DNA from: CAJQQK01 sp049116495
GTDB taxonomy: Bacteria > Pseudomonadota > Alphaproteobacteria > Rhizobiales > Hyphomicrobiaceae
Length of the DNA: 64,000 nucleotides
Assembly: GCA_049116495.1 (NCBI GenBank)
Contig: JAGDYV010000074.1
Span: 1-64,000 of the forward strand
Reading direction: 5' to 3'
Part shown: positions 53,408 to 62,509 of the stretch, one piece after another
Layout: every line of letters starts with the position of its first letter
Position numbering within the stretch: position 1 is the first letter of the stretch
The notes under the pieces: generated by a model
Told to the model about the DNA's origin: nothing
The model's database searches: none
Seen by the model: only the letters and a program-made list of their open reading frames with translations
Translations under genes and position numbers: made by a program

Positions 53408-54103
53408 TTAACCCTGCGCCAGATGGGGGCGCAAATTTTCGATTGCAGGTTCATCGACCTCGTCTTCTGCAACAATCCAATCTTCTTTAAGCGCAGCCGT
53501 CTTCCACGCGCCAAACGTATCGCTGCTCAGCACAGCATCAATATAAGCCTGCGTGACATCATCCACTTTGATTCCGTACGTATCGATCCGGGTCAATAGC
53601 GGCGCGTACATCGCGTCTGCAGCAGTAAACGCCCCGTATAAGAACGGACCGTCGGCTGATGCACCAAACCGCTCTCGCGCTTCGCCGACAATCGCACACA
53701 ACCGCGAAACGTTTGCCGCCACGTCCGCGCCACGGTCTTTGCCGGCAAAACGCTTGCCAAGATTCATCGGGCAGGCCGATCGTAACGCAGAAAATCCGGC
53801 ATGCATTTCAGCGGAAACAGCACGCGCATGCGCACGGCCTTGCCGATCCGCCGGCCACACATTTTTGTCAGGATATTTCTCGGCCAAGTATTCGAGGATC
53901 GCCAGCGTCTCCCAGACCTTGATGTCTCCATCAACGAGAACCGGCACCAAGCCTGCAGCCGAAATCTCCGAAATGCGATCAGCAAAGTCTGCCTTAAACA
54001 GCGGAATGACGGTCTCCTCAAACGGAATACCCAGCGCTGTCATGGCGATCCATGGTCTCAGCGACCAAGACGAATAGAGTTTGTTGCCGATATAAAGATG
54101 CAT
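53408..54103 (-). CDS. Glutathione S-transferase-family protein between ilvI and ilvH
   Basis: 231-residue GST. The thioredoxin-like N-terminal domain, MHLYIGNKLYSSWSLRPWIA, has SSWSLRPW, the Ser-containing active-site form seen in zeta- and beta-like bacterial GSTs. LVPVLVDGDIKVWETLAILE carries the conserved cis-Pro and the Glu-Thr glutathione-binding pair. The helical C-terminal domain includes LYGAFTAADAMYAPLLTRID, with the N-capping motif. It lies 45 bp downstream of ilvI and 39 bp upstream of ilvH, same strand, so it is almost certainly part of the operon. The substrate is unknown; a role in branched-chain amino acid synthesis is not implied by family. Confidence 0.9.
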   Translation of the reverse strand: MHLYIGNKLYSSWSLRPWIAMTALGIPFEETVIPLFKADFADRISEISAAGLVPVLVDGDIKVWETLAILEYLAEKYPDKNVWPADRQGRAHARAVSAEMHAGFSALRSACPMNLGKRFAGKDRGADVAANVSRLCAIVGEARERFGASADGPFLYGAFTAADAMYAPLLTRIDTYGIKVDDVTQAYIDAVLSSDTFGAWKTAALKEDWIVAEDEVDEPAIENLRPHLAQG

Positions 54104-54148
54104 CGCCTCGCGTCCTTAGTTTGTGACGGGCTACTGGCACAAGGTCAG

Positions 54149-55921
54149 CTAGACGAGCGCCTTGCCTTCTTTACCGATCGCATTGCCGATTTCTTCATCA
54201 GAAACGTCTTCACCCATGAGCATTTCGTTATGGGCTTTGCCGGATGGAATCATCGGGAAGCAATTCGCCAGATTGGCAACCCGACAGTCAAACATCACGG
54301 GACCATTGTGCTCGATCATTTCAGTGATCGCGGCATCAAGGTTTGCCGGTTTCTCACAACGGATACCATAGGCACCGTAGGCTTCGGCAAGTTTAACGAA
54401 ATCTGGCAGCGACTCCGTATAGGTCTCTGACAATCGATTGCCATGCAGCAGTTGCTGCCACTGGCGCACCATGCCCATATATTGATTATTCAGGATGAAG
54501 ATTTTCACCGGCAGGTGATACTGCACGGCAGTCGACATTTCTTGGATGTTCATCAGGATAGATGCATCGCCGGCGATATCGACACACAAAGCTTTCGGGT
54601 GCGCAATTTGCGCACCAATTGCCGCGGGCAAGCCGTAACCCATCGTACCAAGCCCCCCGGACGTCAACCATCGGTTGGGTTCCGCGAAGTGATAGAATTG
54701 CGCAGCCCACATCTGGTGTTGGCCGACTTCGGTGGAGATGTACGTGTCGCGATCCTTGGTCAGCTCGTACAACCGCTCGATCGCATATTGCGGCATGATA
54801 AAGTCATCTGACTGTTTGTATGCCAGGGACTTGCGCTTGCGCCAGGTGTCAATCTGCTTCCACCAGGCTTTGTGCGCCGACTTGTCCAACTGCGGCGCAC
54901 TTGATTTCCAAAGGCGCAGCATATCTTCCATGACACGCGTTGCATCACCGATGATTGGCACGTCGGCGCGGACGTTCTTGTTGATCGATGACGGATCAAT
55001 ATCGATATGGATGCGCTTCGAATTAGGGGCAAACGCGTCAAGCCGCCCCGTTATCCGGTCATCGAACCGCGCACCAATGCAGATCATGACATCGCAATCG
55101 TGCATCGCCATATTCGCCTCGTACGTGCCATGCATCCCAAGCATTCCAAGCCAGTTCTTTTCGTGCGCTGGAAATGCACCCAACCCCATCAAAGTTGAGG
55201 TCAGCGGAAATCCGGTCGTTCGTACCAACTCACGCAGCAATTGCGATGCCTTCGGTCCTGAGTTGATGACGCCACCACCGGTGTAGAACACGGGCTTCTT
55301 CGCCTTCGACATCAGCTCGATGGCGTCGCGGACCTGTTTTTCCGCGCCTTTCAATTGTGGCTGGTAGGTCTTGTGCTGAATGTTCGAGGGACCAACATAG
55401 TTTCCACTGCCAAATTGCACATCTTTGGGAATATCAACAACAACCGGCCCCGGGCGGCCTGAGCGCGCCACATAAAAGGCTTCATGCATCACGCGCGCTA
55501 GGTCATCCGGACTCTTGACCAAATAATTGTGCTTGGTGCAAGACCGCGTAATTCCGACAGTGTCGCACTCCTGAAACGCATCCGAACCAATGAGATGCGT
55601 TGGTACTTGTCCCGTAATACAGACCAAAGGAATCGAATCCATCAACGCATCGGTCAAGCCAGTGACAGCATTGGTGGCACCAGGTCCAGATGTAACCAAC
55701 ACGACGCCGACTTTGCCCGTCGATCGTGCGTAACCCTCGGCGGCATGAACCGCTCCGCCTTCTTGACGGACTAGAATATGTCGAACCTTATCCTGCTGAA
55801 ACATCTCATCATAGATCGGCAGAACAGCTCCGCCCGGATAACCGAATACGACTTCAGCGCCCTGATCGGTTAGCGCTTGCAGCACCATTTCAGCGCCAGT
55901 CATGGTCCGAGCCATGGACAT
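54149..55921 (-). CDS. ilvI: Acetolactate synthase catalytic (large) subunit
   Basis: 590-residue thiamine-diphosphate enzyme condensing pyruvate with pyruvate or 2-oxobutyrate, the first common step to valine, leucine and isoleucine. The N-terminal GAEMVLQALTDQGAEVVFGY then PGGAVLPIYDEM contains the cofactor-activating Glu. SGRPGPVVVDIPKDVQ and GLGAFPAHEKNWLGMLGMHG form the middle domain. The diphosphate-binding GDASILMNIQEMSTAVQYHL and NNQYMGMVRQWQQLLHGNRL follow. ATG 55921 has GAGGAG just upstream; a Met two codons later is possible. It lies downstream of miaA (99 bp gap) and upstream of the GST and ilvH. No T-box or obvious leader attenuator was seen in the 99-bp gap. Confidence 0.97.
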   Translation of the reverse strand: MSMARTMTGAEMVLQALTDQGAEVVFGYPGGAVLPIYDEMFQQDKVRHILVRQEGGAVHAAEGYARSTGKVGVVLVTSGPGATNAVTGLTDALMDSIPLVCITGQVPTHLIGSDAFQECDTVGITRSCTKHNYLVKSPDDLARVMHEAFYVARSGRPGPVVVDIPKDVQFGSGNYVGPSNIQHKTYQPQLKGAEKQVRDAIELMSKAKKPVFYTGGGVINSGPKASQLLRELVRTTGFPLTSTLMGLGAFPAHEKNWLGMLGMHGTYEANMAMHDCDVMICIGARFDDRITGRLDAFAPNSKRIHIDIDPSSINKNVRADVPIIGDATRVMEDMLRLWKSSAPQLDKSAHKAWWKQIDTWRKRKSLAYKQSDDFIMPQYAIERLYELTKDRDTYISTEVGQHQMWAAQFYHFAEPNRWLTSGGLGTMGYGLPAAIGAQIAHPKALCVDIAGDASILMNIQEMSTAVQYHLPVKIFILNNQYMGMVRQWQQLLHGNRLSETYTESLPDFVKLAEAYGAYGIRCEKPANLDAAITEMIEHNGPVMFDCRVANLANCFPMIPSGKAHNEMLMGEDVSDEEIGNAIGKEGKALV

Positions 55922-56020
55922 GTCTCCTCTTAGCTAATCCGGCTCTCTTGCCGGATCGTGATCGTGTCGTTCTTTTCAGAATGCCGGTTTAAGGTGAAGC
56001 GGCAATGCGCTCAAGACAAA

Positions 56021-56941
56021 TCAACCTAAAATAATATTGAGAGCATCATTTCTTTTCATATCGATCAAATTTATATCAATCCATGACATCATATTACGTC
56101 GCAGCCAGGTTAATTGCCGTTTCGCATATTGTCGCGTCTCGGTTTGCGCGCGCGCTGTGGCTTCTGCAATATCGAACTTGCCTTCCAGATATTCCAGCAG
56201 TGGAGAAACGCCTAGCGCGCGCATAATTGGAAAACTGCGATCGAGTTGCATAGCCTGCAATCGGGCAACTTCGAAAAGCGCACCTCCTTCAATCATTTGC
56301 ACGAGCCGCGTGTTGCACCGCTGATAGAGTAGCTCACGGTCCATCGTCACAACGACTTTTGTGCACCGTCCGGCATCCAAAATCGGGGTACCGGGCATCG
56401 ACTGCCAATAGCTAAGCGACCGTCCGGTACTCTCAATCACTTCCAATGCGCGAACTAGTCGTTGTGCATCCGTCGGCATCAATCGCCCAGCCATATCAGA
56501 ATCACGCACTTTGAGAGCCGCATGAAGTGCAGCAGCCCCCTCGGTAGCAGCCAGATCACGCCAACGCTGGCGGATTTTCGGATCTATAGGAGGAACTGGC
56601 GACAAACCTTCCAGCAGGCCCCGAAAATACAGCCCAGTTCCACCAACGATTATCGGGATTTCGCCGCGCGCGTGTATCGAGCCCACGTTCACGGCAACAT
56701 CGGACAGATAGCGCCCCACCGAATACGCGTCTCCGGCCCCGACAAAACCGTAGAGCTCATGCGTGATCCCCTCCATCTCGTCAATTTGTGGTCGCGCTGT
56801 CAGCACGCTCAAATCGCGATAGACCTGCATGCTATCGGCATTGATCACGACACCACCGACCGACTTGGCGAGGTCGACAGCGAGCGCAGATTTTCCACTG
56901 GCTGTGGGGCCAGCAATCAATATTGCCTGTGGTCTGCTCAA
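56021..56941 (-). CDS. miaA: tRNA dimethylallyltransferase
   Basis: 306-residue MiaA, which attaches an isopentenyl group to A37 of tRNAs reading UNN codons. P-loop ILIAGPTASGKSALAVDLAK (residues 7-26), then NADSMQVYRDLSVLTARP, the substrate-recognition segment IIVGGTGLYFRGLLEGLSPV, and the C-terminal TRQYAKRQLTWLRR. The only in-frame start is TTG 56941; GGAAGG lies 10 nt upstream, and a nearby ATG is in the wrong frame. It overlaps nothing and diverges from serB 105 bp away. miaA-ilvI-ilvH with serB nearby is a known alphaproteobacterial arrangement. Confidence 0.95.
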   Translation of the reverse strand: MSRPQAILIAGPTASGKSALAVDLAKSVGGVVINADSMQVYRDLSVLTARPQIDEMEGITHELYGFVGAGDAYSVGRYLSDVAVNVGSIHARGEIPIIVGGTGLYFRGLLEGLSPVPPIDPKIRQRWRDLAATEGAAALHAALKVRDSDMAGRLMPTDAQRLVRALEVIESTGRSLSYWQSMPGTPILDAGRCTKVVVTMDRELLYQRCNTRLVQMIEGGALFEVARLQAMQLDRSFPIMRALGVSPLLEYLEGKFDIAEATARAQTETRQYAKRQLTWLRRNMMSWIDINLIDMKRNDALNIILG

Positions 56942-57045
56942 CGCCGTTCATCCTTCCAGTTGTGCAATGCCAAATAATCGCGTACCGCAAACAGGTTGCG
57001 GTCGCATCACTGCCCAACATATGCCATCACAAACCTGAGCCCATT

Positions 57046-57936
57046 ATGCCATACGTCGCTCTCGTCCTAACTGCACCACAACTGACTGCAGAGCATATTG
57101 CCGCCGTTCAGGCCGTTTCGCCGCGAATGAGCGGATTGAAACCCCTTGTTCTCGCACCCAAAGCCGCCTGCCAATGGAAGTTCGAACTGACATCGGAAGA
57201 GGTCAGTGAGATCTTGCGTGCCGCTCGTGCCGCATTGGCCGACGCGGCCGTCGACGTGAATATGGTTGGAGATGACACCGATCGACGCAAACGCCTACTG
57301 ATCGCCGATATGGACTCAACGATAATCGAACAAGAATGCATCGACGAAGTCGCGGATTTCGCCGGTTGCGGCGAACAAGTTGCCGCCATCACTGAACGCG
57401 CAATGCGTGGAGAATTGGATTTCGAGGCAGCACTAACGGTGCGCGTAGGCTTGCTAAAAGGTCTCGATACGGCAGCATTGGATCGCGTTGCTACAGAACG
57501 ACTTACAATAACTCCCGGTGCGACCACATTGGTGGCGACGATGGCGGCAAACGGCGCCTTTTGCGCGTTAGTGTCTGGCGGTTTCACCTTCTTCACGAGC
57601 CGCATCGCGGACCGTGTCGGTTTTCATGAGAACCGCGCCAATTCTCTAGAGGTGAATGAGGGAAAATTAACAGGCCGCGCCATACCACCTATCCTGGGTC
57701 GTCAGGCGAAACTCGATGCGCTCAACGAACTCACCGAACGAGAAGGGATCCCCATAGATGGTACGTTGGCGGTTGGCGACGGCGCCAATGATCTGGCCAT
57801 GATCAAAGCTGCGGGGCTCGGTGTCGCCTTTCACGCCAAGCCCATAGTCGCAGCTGAGGCAGACGCCGCAATCAACCACAGTGATCTCACCGCACTCCTG
57901 TATCTGCAGGGATACCATCAGTCAGACTTCGTCTGA
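57046..57936 (+). CDS. serB: Phosphoserine phosphatase
   Basis: 296-residue HAD-family enzyme, the last step of serine synthesis. HAD motif I LLIADMDSTIIEQECIDEVA has the nucleophile in DMDST at residues 88-92. VSGGFTFFTSRIADRVGFHE contains motif II, KLDALNELTEREGIPID motif III, and VGDGANDLAMIKAAGLGVAF motif IV. The N-terminal 80 residues form the ACT-like extension typical of proteobacterial SerB. The alternative start at 56923 would overlap miaA; ATG 57046 (MPYVALVLTAPQL) is preferred. Monocistronic, with the antiporter gene 41 bp downstream. Confidence 0.95.
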   Translation: MPYVALVLTAPQLTAEHIAAVQAVSPRMSGLKPLVLAPKAACQWKFELTSEEVSEILRAARAALADAAVDVNMVGDDTDRRKRLLIADMDSTIIEQECIDEVADFAGCGEQVAAITERAMRGELDFEAALTVRVGLLKGLDTAALDRVATERLTITPGATTLVATMAANGAFCALVSGGFTFFTSRIADRVGFHENRANSLEVNEGKLTGRAIPPILGRQAKLDALNELTEREGIPIDGTLAVGDGANDLAMIKAAGLGVAFHAKPIVAAEADAAINHSDLTALLYLQGYHQSDFV

Positions 57937-57977
57937 TAACTGTCCGTTGCAACGGCACCAAACAAACCGGAACCAAC

Positions 57978-58976
57978 ATGTCCGCAATCGTTAGCCTCAT
58001 CGGCGGTTTTGTCCTGCTCATCATTGGCGGCGAGATGTTGGTGCGAGGTGCCGTGCGGACGGCAGAACGGCTTGGCGTTTCACCATTAATCATCGGTTTG
58101 ACGCTCGTTGGTTTTGGCACGTCCGCACCAGAGATGGCGATTTCAGTGCAAGCCGCACTTGATGGCTCTCCTGGCATCGCTATTGGCAACTTCGTCGGCT
58201 CAAGTATTTCCAATATCCTATTGATCCTTGGCGCTGCAGCAATTCTCGCGCCCATCGCCGTCTCTTCAGCCGCACTCAGCCGGGACGGTACTTTCGTATT
58301 GATCACAGCTGTATTGTTTGCCGTTGTCAGTTTCCTGATGCCCTACAACAGTTATGTCGGTTGGTGCTTTATTGCGCTTCTTGCGACCTATCTGACTTAC
58401 GCGTGGAGGCAAGAGCGTGTCGCGACAGGCGAGGGCCACACCAGCGCCTACGAAATGGCAGAGGGCTTTAGTCAAATGCGCGATGGGCGCGGCCGCGGCT
58501 GGATGTCTGCCAAGATCCACCGCAGCGCGATCATCATTGGGCCGTTGCTGCTCGCTTTCGTTGGCCTGATCGGCATTGTCCTGGGTGGTCGGTTGCTGGT
58601 TGTTGGAGCTGTTTCGATAGCCAAGGACCTAGGCATCTCAGAAACAGTGATCGGCTTGACGATCGTCGCCGTCGGCACCTCGATGCCCGAATTCGTGACG
58701 TCTGTCGTCGCCGCGCTCCGAGGCCAACCATCAGTCGCTGTTGGGAATATTCTAGGCTCCAACATCTACAACATTCTCGGGGTAGGCGGCATAACGGCCA
58801 TTCTCGCACCGACAACCGTGCCTTCCCAGATCGTCCACTACGACAATCTTGTGATGGTTGCCGCCTGCATGCTGCTCCTGCTGTTTGCACGCACCGGATT
58901 TCGAATTACTCGCATTGAGGGAACGCTGCTCCTGTCATGCTACGCAGCCTACATCTGGACGCTATGGCCGAAATAA
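57978..58976 (+). CDS. Calcium/sodium antiporter (CaCA family, YrbG-like)
   Basis: 332-residue inner-membrane exchanger with two inverted halves. Each half carries the alpha-repeat: PLIIGLTLVGFGTSAPEMAI (about residues 36-55) with GNFVGSSISNILLILG, and ETVIGLTIVAVGTSMPEFVT with GNILGSNIYNILGVGG. The G-x-G-x-S-x-P-E motif in both repeats is the ion-binding hallmark. A short hydrophilic loop with GEGHTSAYEMAEGFSQMRDG separates the halves. About ten membrane segments are expected. GGAA lies before the ATG. It follows serB in the same direction; the ion specificity is inferred. Confidence 0.92.
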   Translation: MSAIVSLIGGFVLLIIGGEMLVRGAVRTAERLGVSPLIIGLTLVGFGTSAPEMAISVQAALDGSPGIAIGNFVGSSISNILLILGAAAILAPIAVSSAALSRDGTFVLITAVLFAVVSFLMPYNSYVGWCFIALLATYLTYAWRQERVATGEGHTSAYEMAEGFSQMRDGRGRGWMSAKIHRSAIIIGPLLLAFVGLIGIVLGGRLLVVGAVSIAKDLGISETVIGLTIVAVGTSMPEFVTSVVAALRGQPSVAVGNILGSNIYNILGVGGITAILAPTTVPSQIVHYDNLVMVAACMLLLLFARTGFRITRIEGTLLLSCYAAYIWTLWPK

Positions 58977-59008
58977 TCCGTCTACAAATAATCTGTCGAA
59001 AGAATGAA

Positions 59009-59788
59009 TTACTGCTTGAGTCTGTAACCAGTCTTGAAAATCCACCAAACCGTGATGAGACCGGCCGCCAGGAACAATAGAGCCATCATCAGGCTGACAG
59101 TAACGCTGACATCACCATTGCCAGTAAAACTCCACCGAAATCCGCTAATCAGATACACAACCGGGTTGAACAGACTGACCTTCTGCCAGAACGGCGGCAA
59201 CATATCGAGCGAGTAGAAAGTCCCACCAAGGAATGTCAGCGGAGTGATCACCAGCAGCGGCACGACCTGTAACTGCTCAAAGTTCTTCGCCCAAATTCCG
59301 ATTATGAAGCCGAGCAACGCAAACGTCACTGCGGTGAGCACCAGAAACAACAGCATCCACATAGGGTGCTCTATCCTCAACGGAACGATCAGAGACGCCG
59401 TCGCCAGGATGATGAGTCCAAGGATTATCGACTTAACGGCCGCCGCGCCGACATATCCGACAACGATCTCTGCATAAGAAATTGGAGCCGACAGGATCTC
59501 ATAGATCGTGCCGATGAACTTTGGGAAATAGATTGCAAATGACGCGTTCGAAACACTTTGTGTCAGAAGCGATAACATCACCAAACCCGGCACGATGAAC
59601 GCACCGTAACTAACCCCGTCTATCTCCGTAATCCGTGAGCCTATCGCCGAACCGAACACGACGAAATAGAGGCACGTCGAGACCACCGGTGAGATGATGC
59701 TTTGCATCAACGTACGCCGGGTCCGTGCCATTTCGAATTTGAACAGCGCCCAAACCGCCTGCCAATTGAATGATTGCAGAGTCGTCAT
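59009..59788 (-). CDS. ABC-2 type transporter permease
   Basis: 259-residue membrane subunit of a two-gene ABC exporter (YadH-like). Six hydrophobic segments are visible, including IISPVVSTCLYFVVFGSAIG, FIVPGLVMLSLLTQSVSNAS and LLFLVLTAVTFALLGFIIGI. The ABC-2 signature region is PLLVITPLTFLGGTFYSLDM then LPPFWQKVSLFNPVVYLISG. It overlaps the 3' end of the ATPase gene by 4 nt (ATGA), so the two are translationally coupled. Exported substrate unknown; YadGH-type pairs are widespread. Confidence 0.92.
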   Translation of the reverse strand: MTTLQSFNWQAVWALFKFEMARTRRTLMQSIISPVVSTCLYFVVFGSAIGSRITEIDGVSYGAFIVPGLVMLSLLTQSVSNASFAIYFPKFIGTIYEILSAPISYAEIVVGYVGAAAVKSIILGLIILATASLIVPLRIEHPMWMLLFLVLTAVTFALLGFIIGIWAKNFEQLQVVPLLVITPLTFLGGTFYSLDMLPPFWQKVSLFNPVVYLISGFRWSFTGNGDVSVTVSLMMALLFLAAGLITVWWIFKTGYRLKQ

Positions 59789-60771
59789 GCGCCGTTCCTG
59801 ACCAGATCGACGAATATGTCTTCGAGCGAATTCTGCTGCGTGTCCAGATCGCGAAACGTTATTCCCTCAAATTGCAAGGCAGTCAGCAACTTCGTGACAC
59901 CAGTCCGTTCACCCTTGGCGTCGAATGCGTAATGCAACGTCGTGCCATCGCCGCCAAGCTCCAACCGAAACTCACTCATCGCCGACGGTATCGATTGAAG
60001 TCGATCGTTCAGGTATAACGTCAACCGTTTCTGGGCAAAGCGCTGCATGAGTTGCGTTTTTTCTTCAACAACAACAACTTCGCCGTGATTAATTACGCCC
60101 ACGCGGTCTGCCAGTTCTTCCGCTTCTCCAATGTAGTGCGTTGTCAGAATGATGGTGACGCCTATTCGTTGCAGCTCCAGCACGACATCCCACATTGCGC
60201 GGCGCAATTCGACGTCGACACCGGCCGATGGCTCGTCGAGGAACAAAACCGCAGGTTCATGGCTAAGCGCTTTTGCGATCAGCACCCGCCGTTTCATACC
60301 GCCCGACAGCGACATGATCATGTTGTCCTTTTTGTCCCAAAGCGACAGGTCTTTCAGAACCTTTTCGATATGTGTCGGGTTTGGTGACTTACCAAAAAGT
60401 CCTCGACTCAACGAGACCGTTGCCCAAACCGTCTCGAAAGCATCTGTCGTCAGCTCCTGTGGCACGAGACCTATGAGCGAACGTGCTGCGCGAAAATCCG
60501 CAACATTGTCGTGTCCATCAACCAGTACCTTGCCCGACGATGCATTGACGATACCGCAGATTATACTAATCAGTGTCGTCTTGCCGGCGCCATTGGGCCC
60601 GAGCAATGCGAAAATCTCGCCGCGACGGATTTCAAGGTCAACGTTCTTCAATGCCTGAAAACCGTTGTCGTACGTTTTGGTCAATCCACGCACGTCAATG
60701 ATCGTGCTGTTCGCATCCCGCACAACGTTCGAAGCGGCATTTTTTAGCGTGATTGCATCATCGACACGCAT
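59785..60771 (-). CDS. ABC transporter ATP-binding protein (YadG-like)
   Basis: 328-residue ATPase paired with the ABC-2 permease. Walker A is FALLGPNGAGKTTLISIICG, the signature is MSLSGGMKRRVLIAKALSHE, Walker B is VLFLDEPSAGVDVELRR, and the switch His is in ILTTHYIGEAEELADRVGVI. A C-terminal DUF4162-like tail of about 90 residues follows. ATG 60771 is chosen; it shares one base with the threonine dehydratase stop codon (TGATG), so the three genes form a coupled unit. GGAAGG lies upstream of the ATG. Confidence 0.95.
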   Translation of the reverse strand: MRVDDAITLKNAASNVVRDANSTIIDVRGLTKTYDNGFQALKNVDLEIRRGEIFALLGPNGAGKTTLISIICGIVNASSGKVLVDGHDNVADFRAARSLIGLVPQELTTDAFETVWATVSLSRGLFGKSPNPTHIEKVLKDLSLWDKKDNMIMSLSGGMKRRVLIAKALSHEPAVLFLDEPSAGVDVELRRAMWDVVLELQRIGVTIILTTHYIGEAEELADRVGVINHGEVVVVEEKTQLMQRFAQKRLTLYLNDRLQSIPSAMSEFRLELGGDGTTLHYAFDAKGERTGVTKLLTALQFEGITFRDLDTQQNSLEDIFVDLVRNGA

Positions 60772-61757
60772 CAAGCACCTTCCATGATGATCTTGGAAAA
60801 CAGCGCAGGATCGATATTGCCACCAGACAGCATCGCAACAACAGTCCGGCCCGCCGCATCAAACTTTCCGGTCAGAAGGGCTGCCAACGCAACCGCGCCG
60901 CCGGGCTCAAGCACAAGTTTCAGTTCAAGGAACGCAAACCGAACGGCGTCTGCCGCCTCGTCATCGGTGACAACGATACCCGGTCCACACAGTTGTTGCG
61001 CCACAGCGAACGTCTGCTCACCAGGCTGATCCACCAATAGCGCGTCACAAATAGAACCAGACCGTGCTTCGTTCTGAAGCCGACGGCCGGCTGCCAAAGA
61101 ACGGGCAAAATCATCGAATCGGGACGGTTCAACCGAATGCACCGTCGTCGCGGAACGGATCCCTTTGACGGCTGTAGCAACACCTGACAAAAGTCCACCG
61201 CCAGCAGTACAAACTAAGACGGCATCAGGTTGCGCACCAACATTCTCAGCCTGTTCCATCAACTCCAGTCCGGCCGTACCCTGGCCCGCCATCACGCGTA
61301 GGTCGTCAAATGGATGGACGAGGTCCGCACGGCGTTCTGCGGCAAGGTCCCGGGCAATCTGATAGCGATCTTCAGTTGCCCGGTCGTAAAGAACAACCTC
61401 GGCACCCGCCGCTTTGGTGCGCGCCAGCTTCAGGGCAGGCGCATCAGACGGCATCACGATTGCAGCCGGCATGTCGCACAGCGCCGCCGCGGCCGCGATG
61501 CCCTGAGCGTGGTTCCCTGATGAACTCGCAACAACCCCGCCCGGATATTTTTTCTTGTCAATCAACGATATAGCGTTGTAGGCACCGCGGAACTTGAAGG
61601 CCCCGACGCGCTGCAGGTTTTCTGCCTTGAGCAGCACGCGGCCGCCGACGCGTTCGTTTAAAACAGGGTGCTCAATCAACGGGGTACGCACGGCCAGCCC
61701 GGCGATCCGCTTGGCGGCTGCCTCGATGTCAGATCGTTCAAGAGCCTGCCCGCCCAT
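60771..61757 (-). CDS. Threonine ammonia-lyase (PLP-dependent), no regulatory domain
   Basis: 328-residue fold-type II PLP enzyme making 2-oxobutyrate and ammonia from threonine (or pyruvate from serine). The PLP lysine is Lys55 in LQRVGAFKFRGAYNAISLID. SSGNHAQGIAAAAAL is the substrate loop, and VCTAGGGLLSGVATAVKG the phosphate-binding glycine loop. It stops after GRTVVAMLSGGNIDPALFSK, so it lacks the C-terminal ACT-like domain of IlvA and resembles catabolic or serine-racemase-like enzymes. ATG 61757 sits 6 nt from GGAG; ATG 61760 and GTG 61772 are alternatives. It is coupled to the downstream ABC exporter genes, which suggests co-expression only. Confidence 0.88.
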   Translation of the reverse strand: MGGQALERSDIEAAAKRIAGLAVRTPLIEHPVLNERVGGRVLLKAENLQRVGAFKFRGAYNAISLIDKKKYPGGVVASSSGNHAQGIAAAAALCDMPAAIVMPSDAPALKLARTKAAGAEVVLYDRATEDRYQIARDLAAERRADLVHPFDDLRVMAGQGTAGLELMEQAENVGAQPDAVLVCTAGGGLLSGVATAVKGIRSATTVHSVEPSRFDDFARSLAAGRRLQNEARSGSICDALLVDQPGEQTFAVAQQLCGPGIVVTDDEAADAVRFAFLELKLVLEPGGAVALAALLTGKFDAAGRTVVAMLSGGNIDPALFSKIIMEGA

Positions 61758-61781
61758 CATACACTCCGCCACTTTTTAGAT

Positions 61782-61808
61782 AAAAAAACCGGTCCCTATG
61801 GACCGGTT
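61782..61808 (-). terminator. Intrinsic terminator after the secreted protein gene
   Basis: AACCGGTCC, a 4-nt loop and GGACCGGTT form a perfect 9-bp stem, extended by a seven-A tract that reads TTTTTTT on the minus strand. It lies 58 bp after the stop at 61867 and upstream of the threonine dehydratase gene, separating the two units. Confidence 0.92.
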
Positions 61809-61866
61809 ACACTCGTTTTTGTGCAGCTTTACTGTCGTTTTCATTCAGAATTACAACAGAATTGAT

Positions 61867-62355
61867 CTAGCACTTGACCAAATCAACAGCGATCCGTGCA
61901 ACGCCCATTCCCTTTGGTACAATATTCATCGTCTGCTTGCACTTCGATGTCTCAACCTTGAGGTTGGCCCGGAACGCGTCGCCAACGACGTTGACGGCAA
62001 TGCCATCACCGACCACCTGACCGGTCACCGCTCCGCCTGCGGAATAAGTGCGTTCTTCCCACATTCCGCTGACTTTGCCGCTGCGCACATTCAGTCGTGC
62101 AACAGCATCAATCCGATAATTGTTGCTCGCACACCGCAGATTGTGGCGCAGTTCGCTGCCGCCCGCCTCGCTGAAATAGGTTGCGATGCATTTCACCTTT
62201 TCAGTTTCGCCACCGTCGAGCGTCATTTGCCCCCAACCTGTCCAACGGCCCGGCAACATTTCGATCGGCCCGGCAACAGCCCCGCCCGTAAACGCGAAAG
62301 CGAGAACAAGCGCTGCCAGCCGGCTACACAAATTCGAAAAACGTCGATTGTTCAT
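61867..62355 (-). CDS. Secreted conserved protein with cysteine pairs, unknown function
   Basis: 162-residue exported protein. The signal peptide LAALVLAFAFTGGAVAG is followed by MLPGRWTGWGQMTLDGGETE, VKCIATYF and ELRHNLRCASNNYRIDAVAR. The rest alternates strands (LNVRSGKVSGMWEERTY, GQVVGDGIAVNVVGDAFRAN) and ends SKCKQTMNIVPKGMGVARIA with a final Cys. Four cysteines in the mature part could form two disulfides in a beta-rich fold. I recognise the overall pattern as a conserved alphaproteobacterial hypothetical, without known function. It has its own terminator. Confidence 0.8.
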   Translation of the reverse strand: MNNRRFSNLCSRLAALVLAFAFTGGAVAGPIEMLPGRWTGWGQMTLDGGETEKVKCIATYFSEAGGSELRHNLRCASNNYRIDAVARLNVRSGKVSGMWEERTYSAGGAVTGQVVGDGIAVNVVGDAFRANLKVETSKCKQTMNIVPKGMGVARIAVDLVKC

Positions 62356-62509
62356 GGTCTCGTCCCGCCCGCAAAGACATTCTGGCCAAATGCGCTCTGG
62401 CCAGTCCAGCTGCGCAGTCTACACCAAATCGGAAAAACTGTAATAGATGAGACATTCCACAATATGGGCCACATTGTGGGCCTGTCGCGCACCGACGCTG
62501 TGTTGTCCA

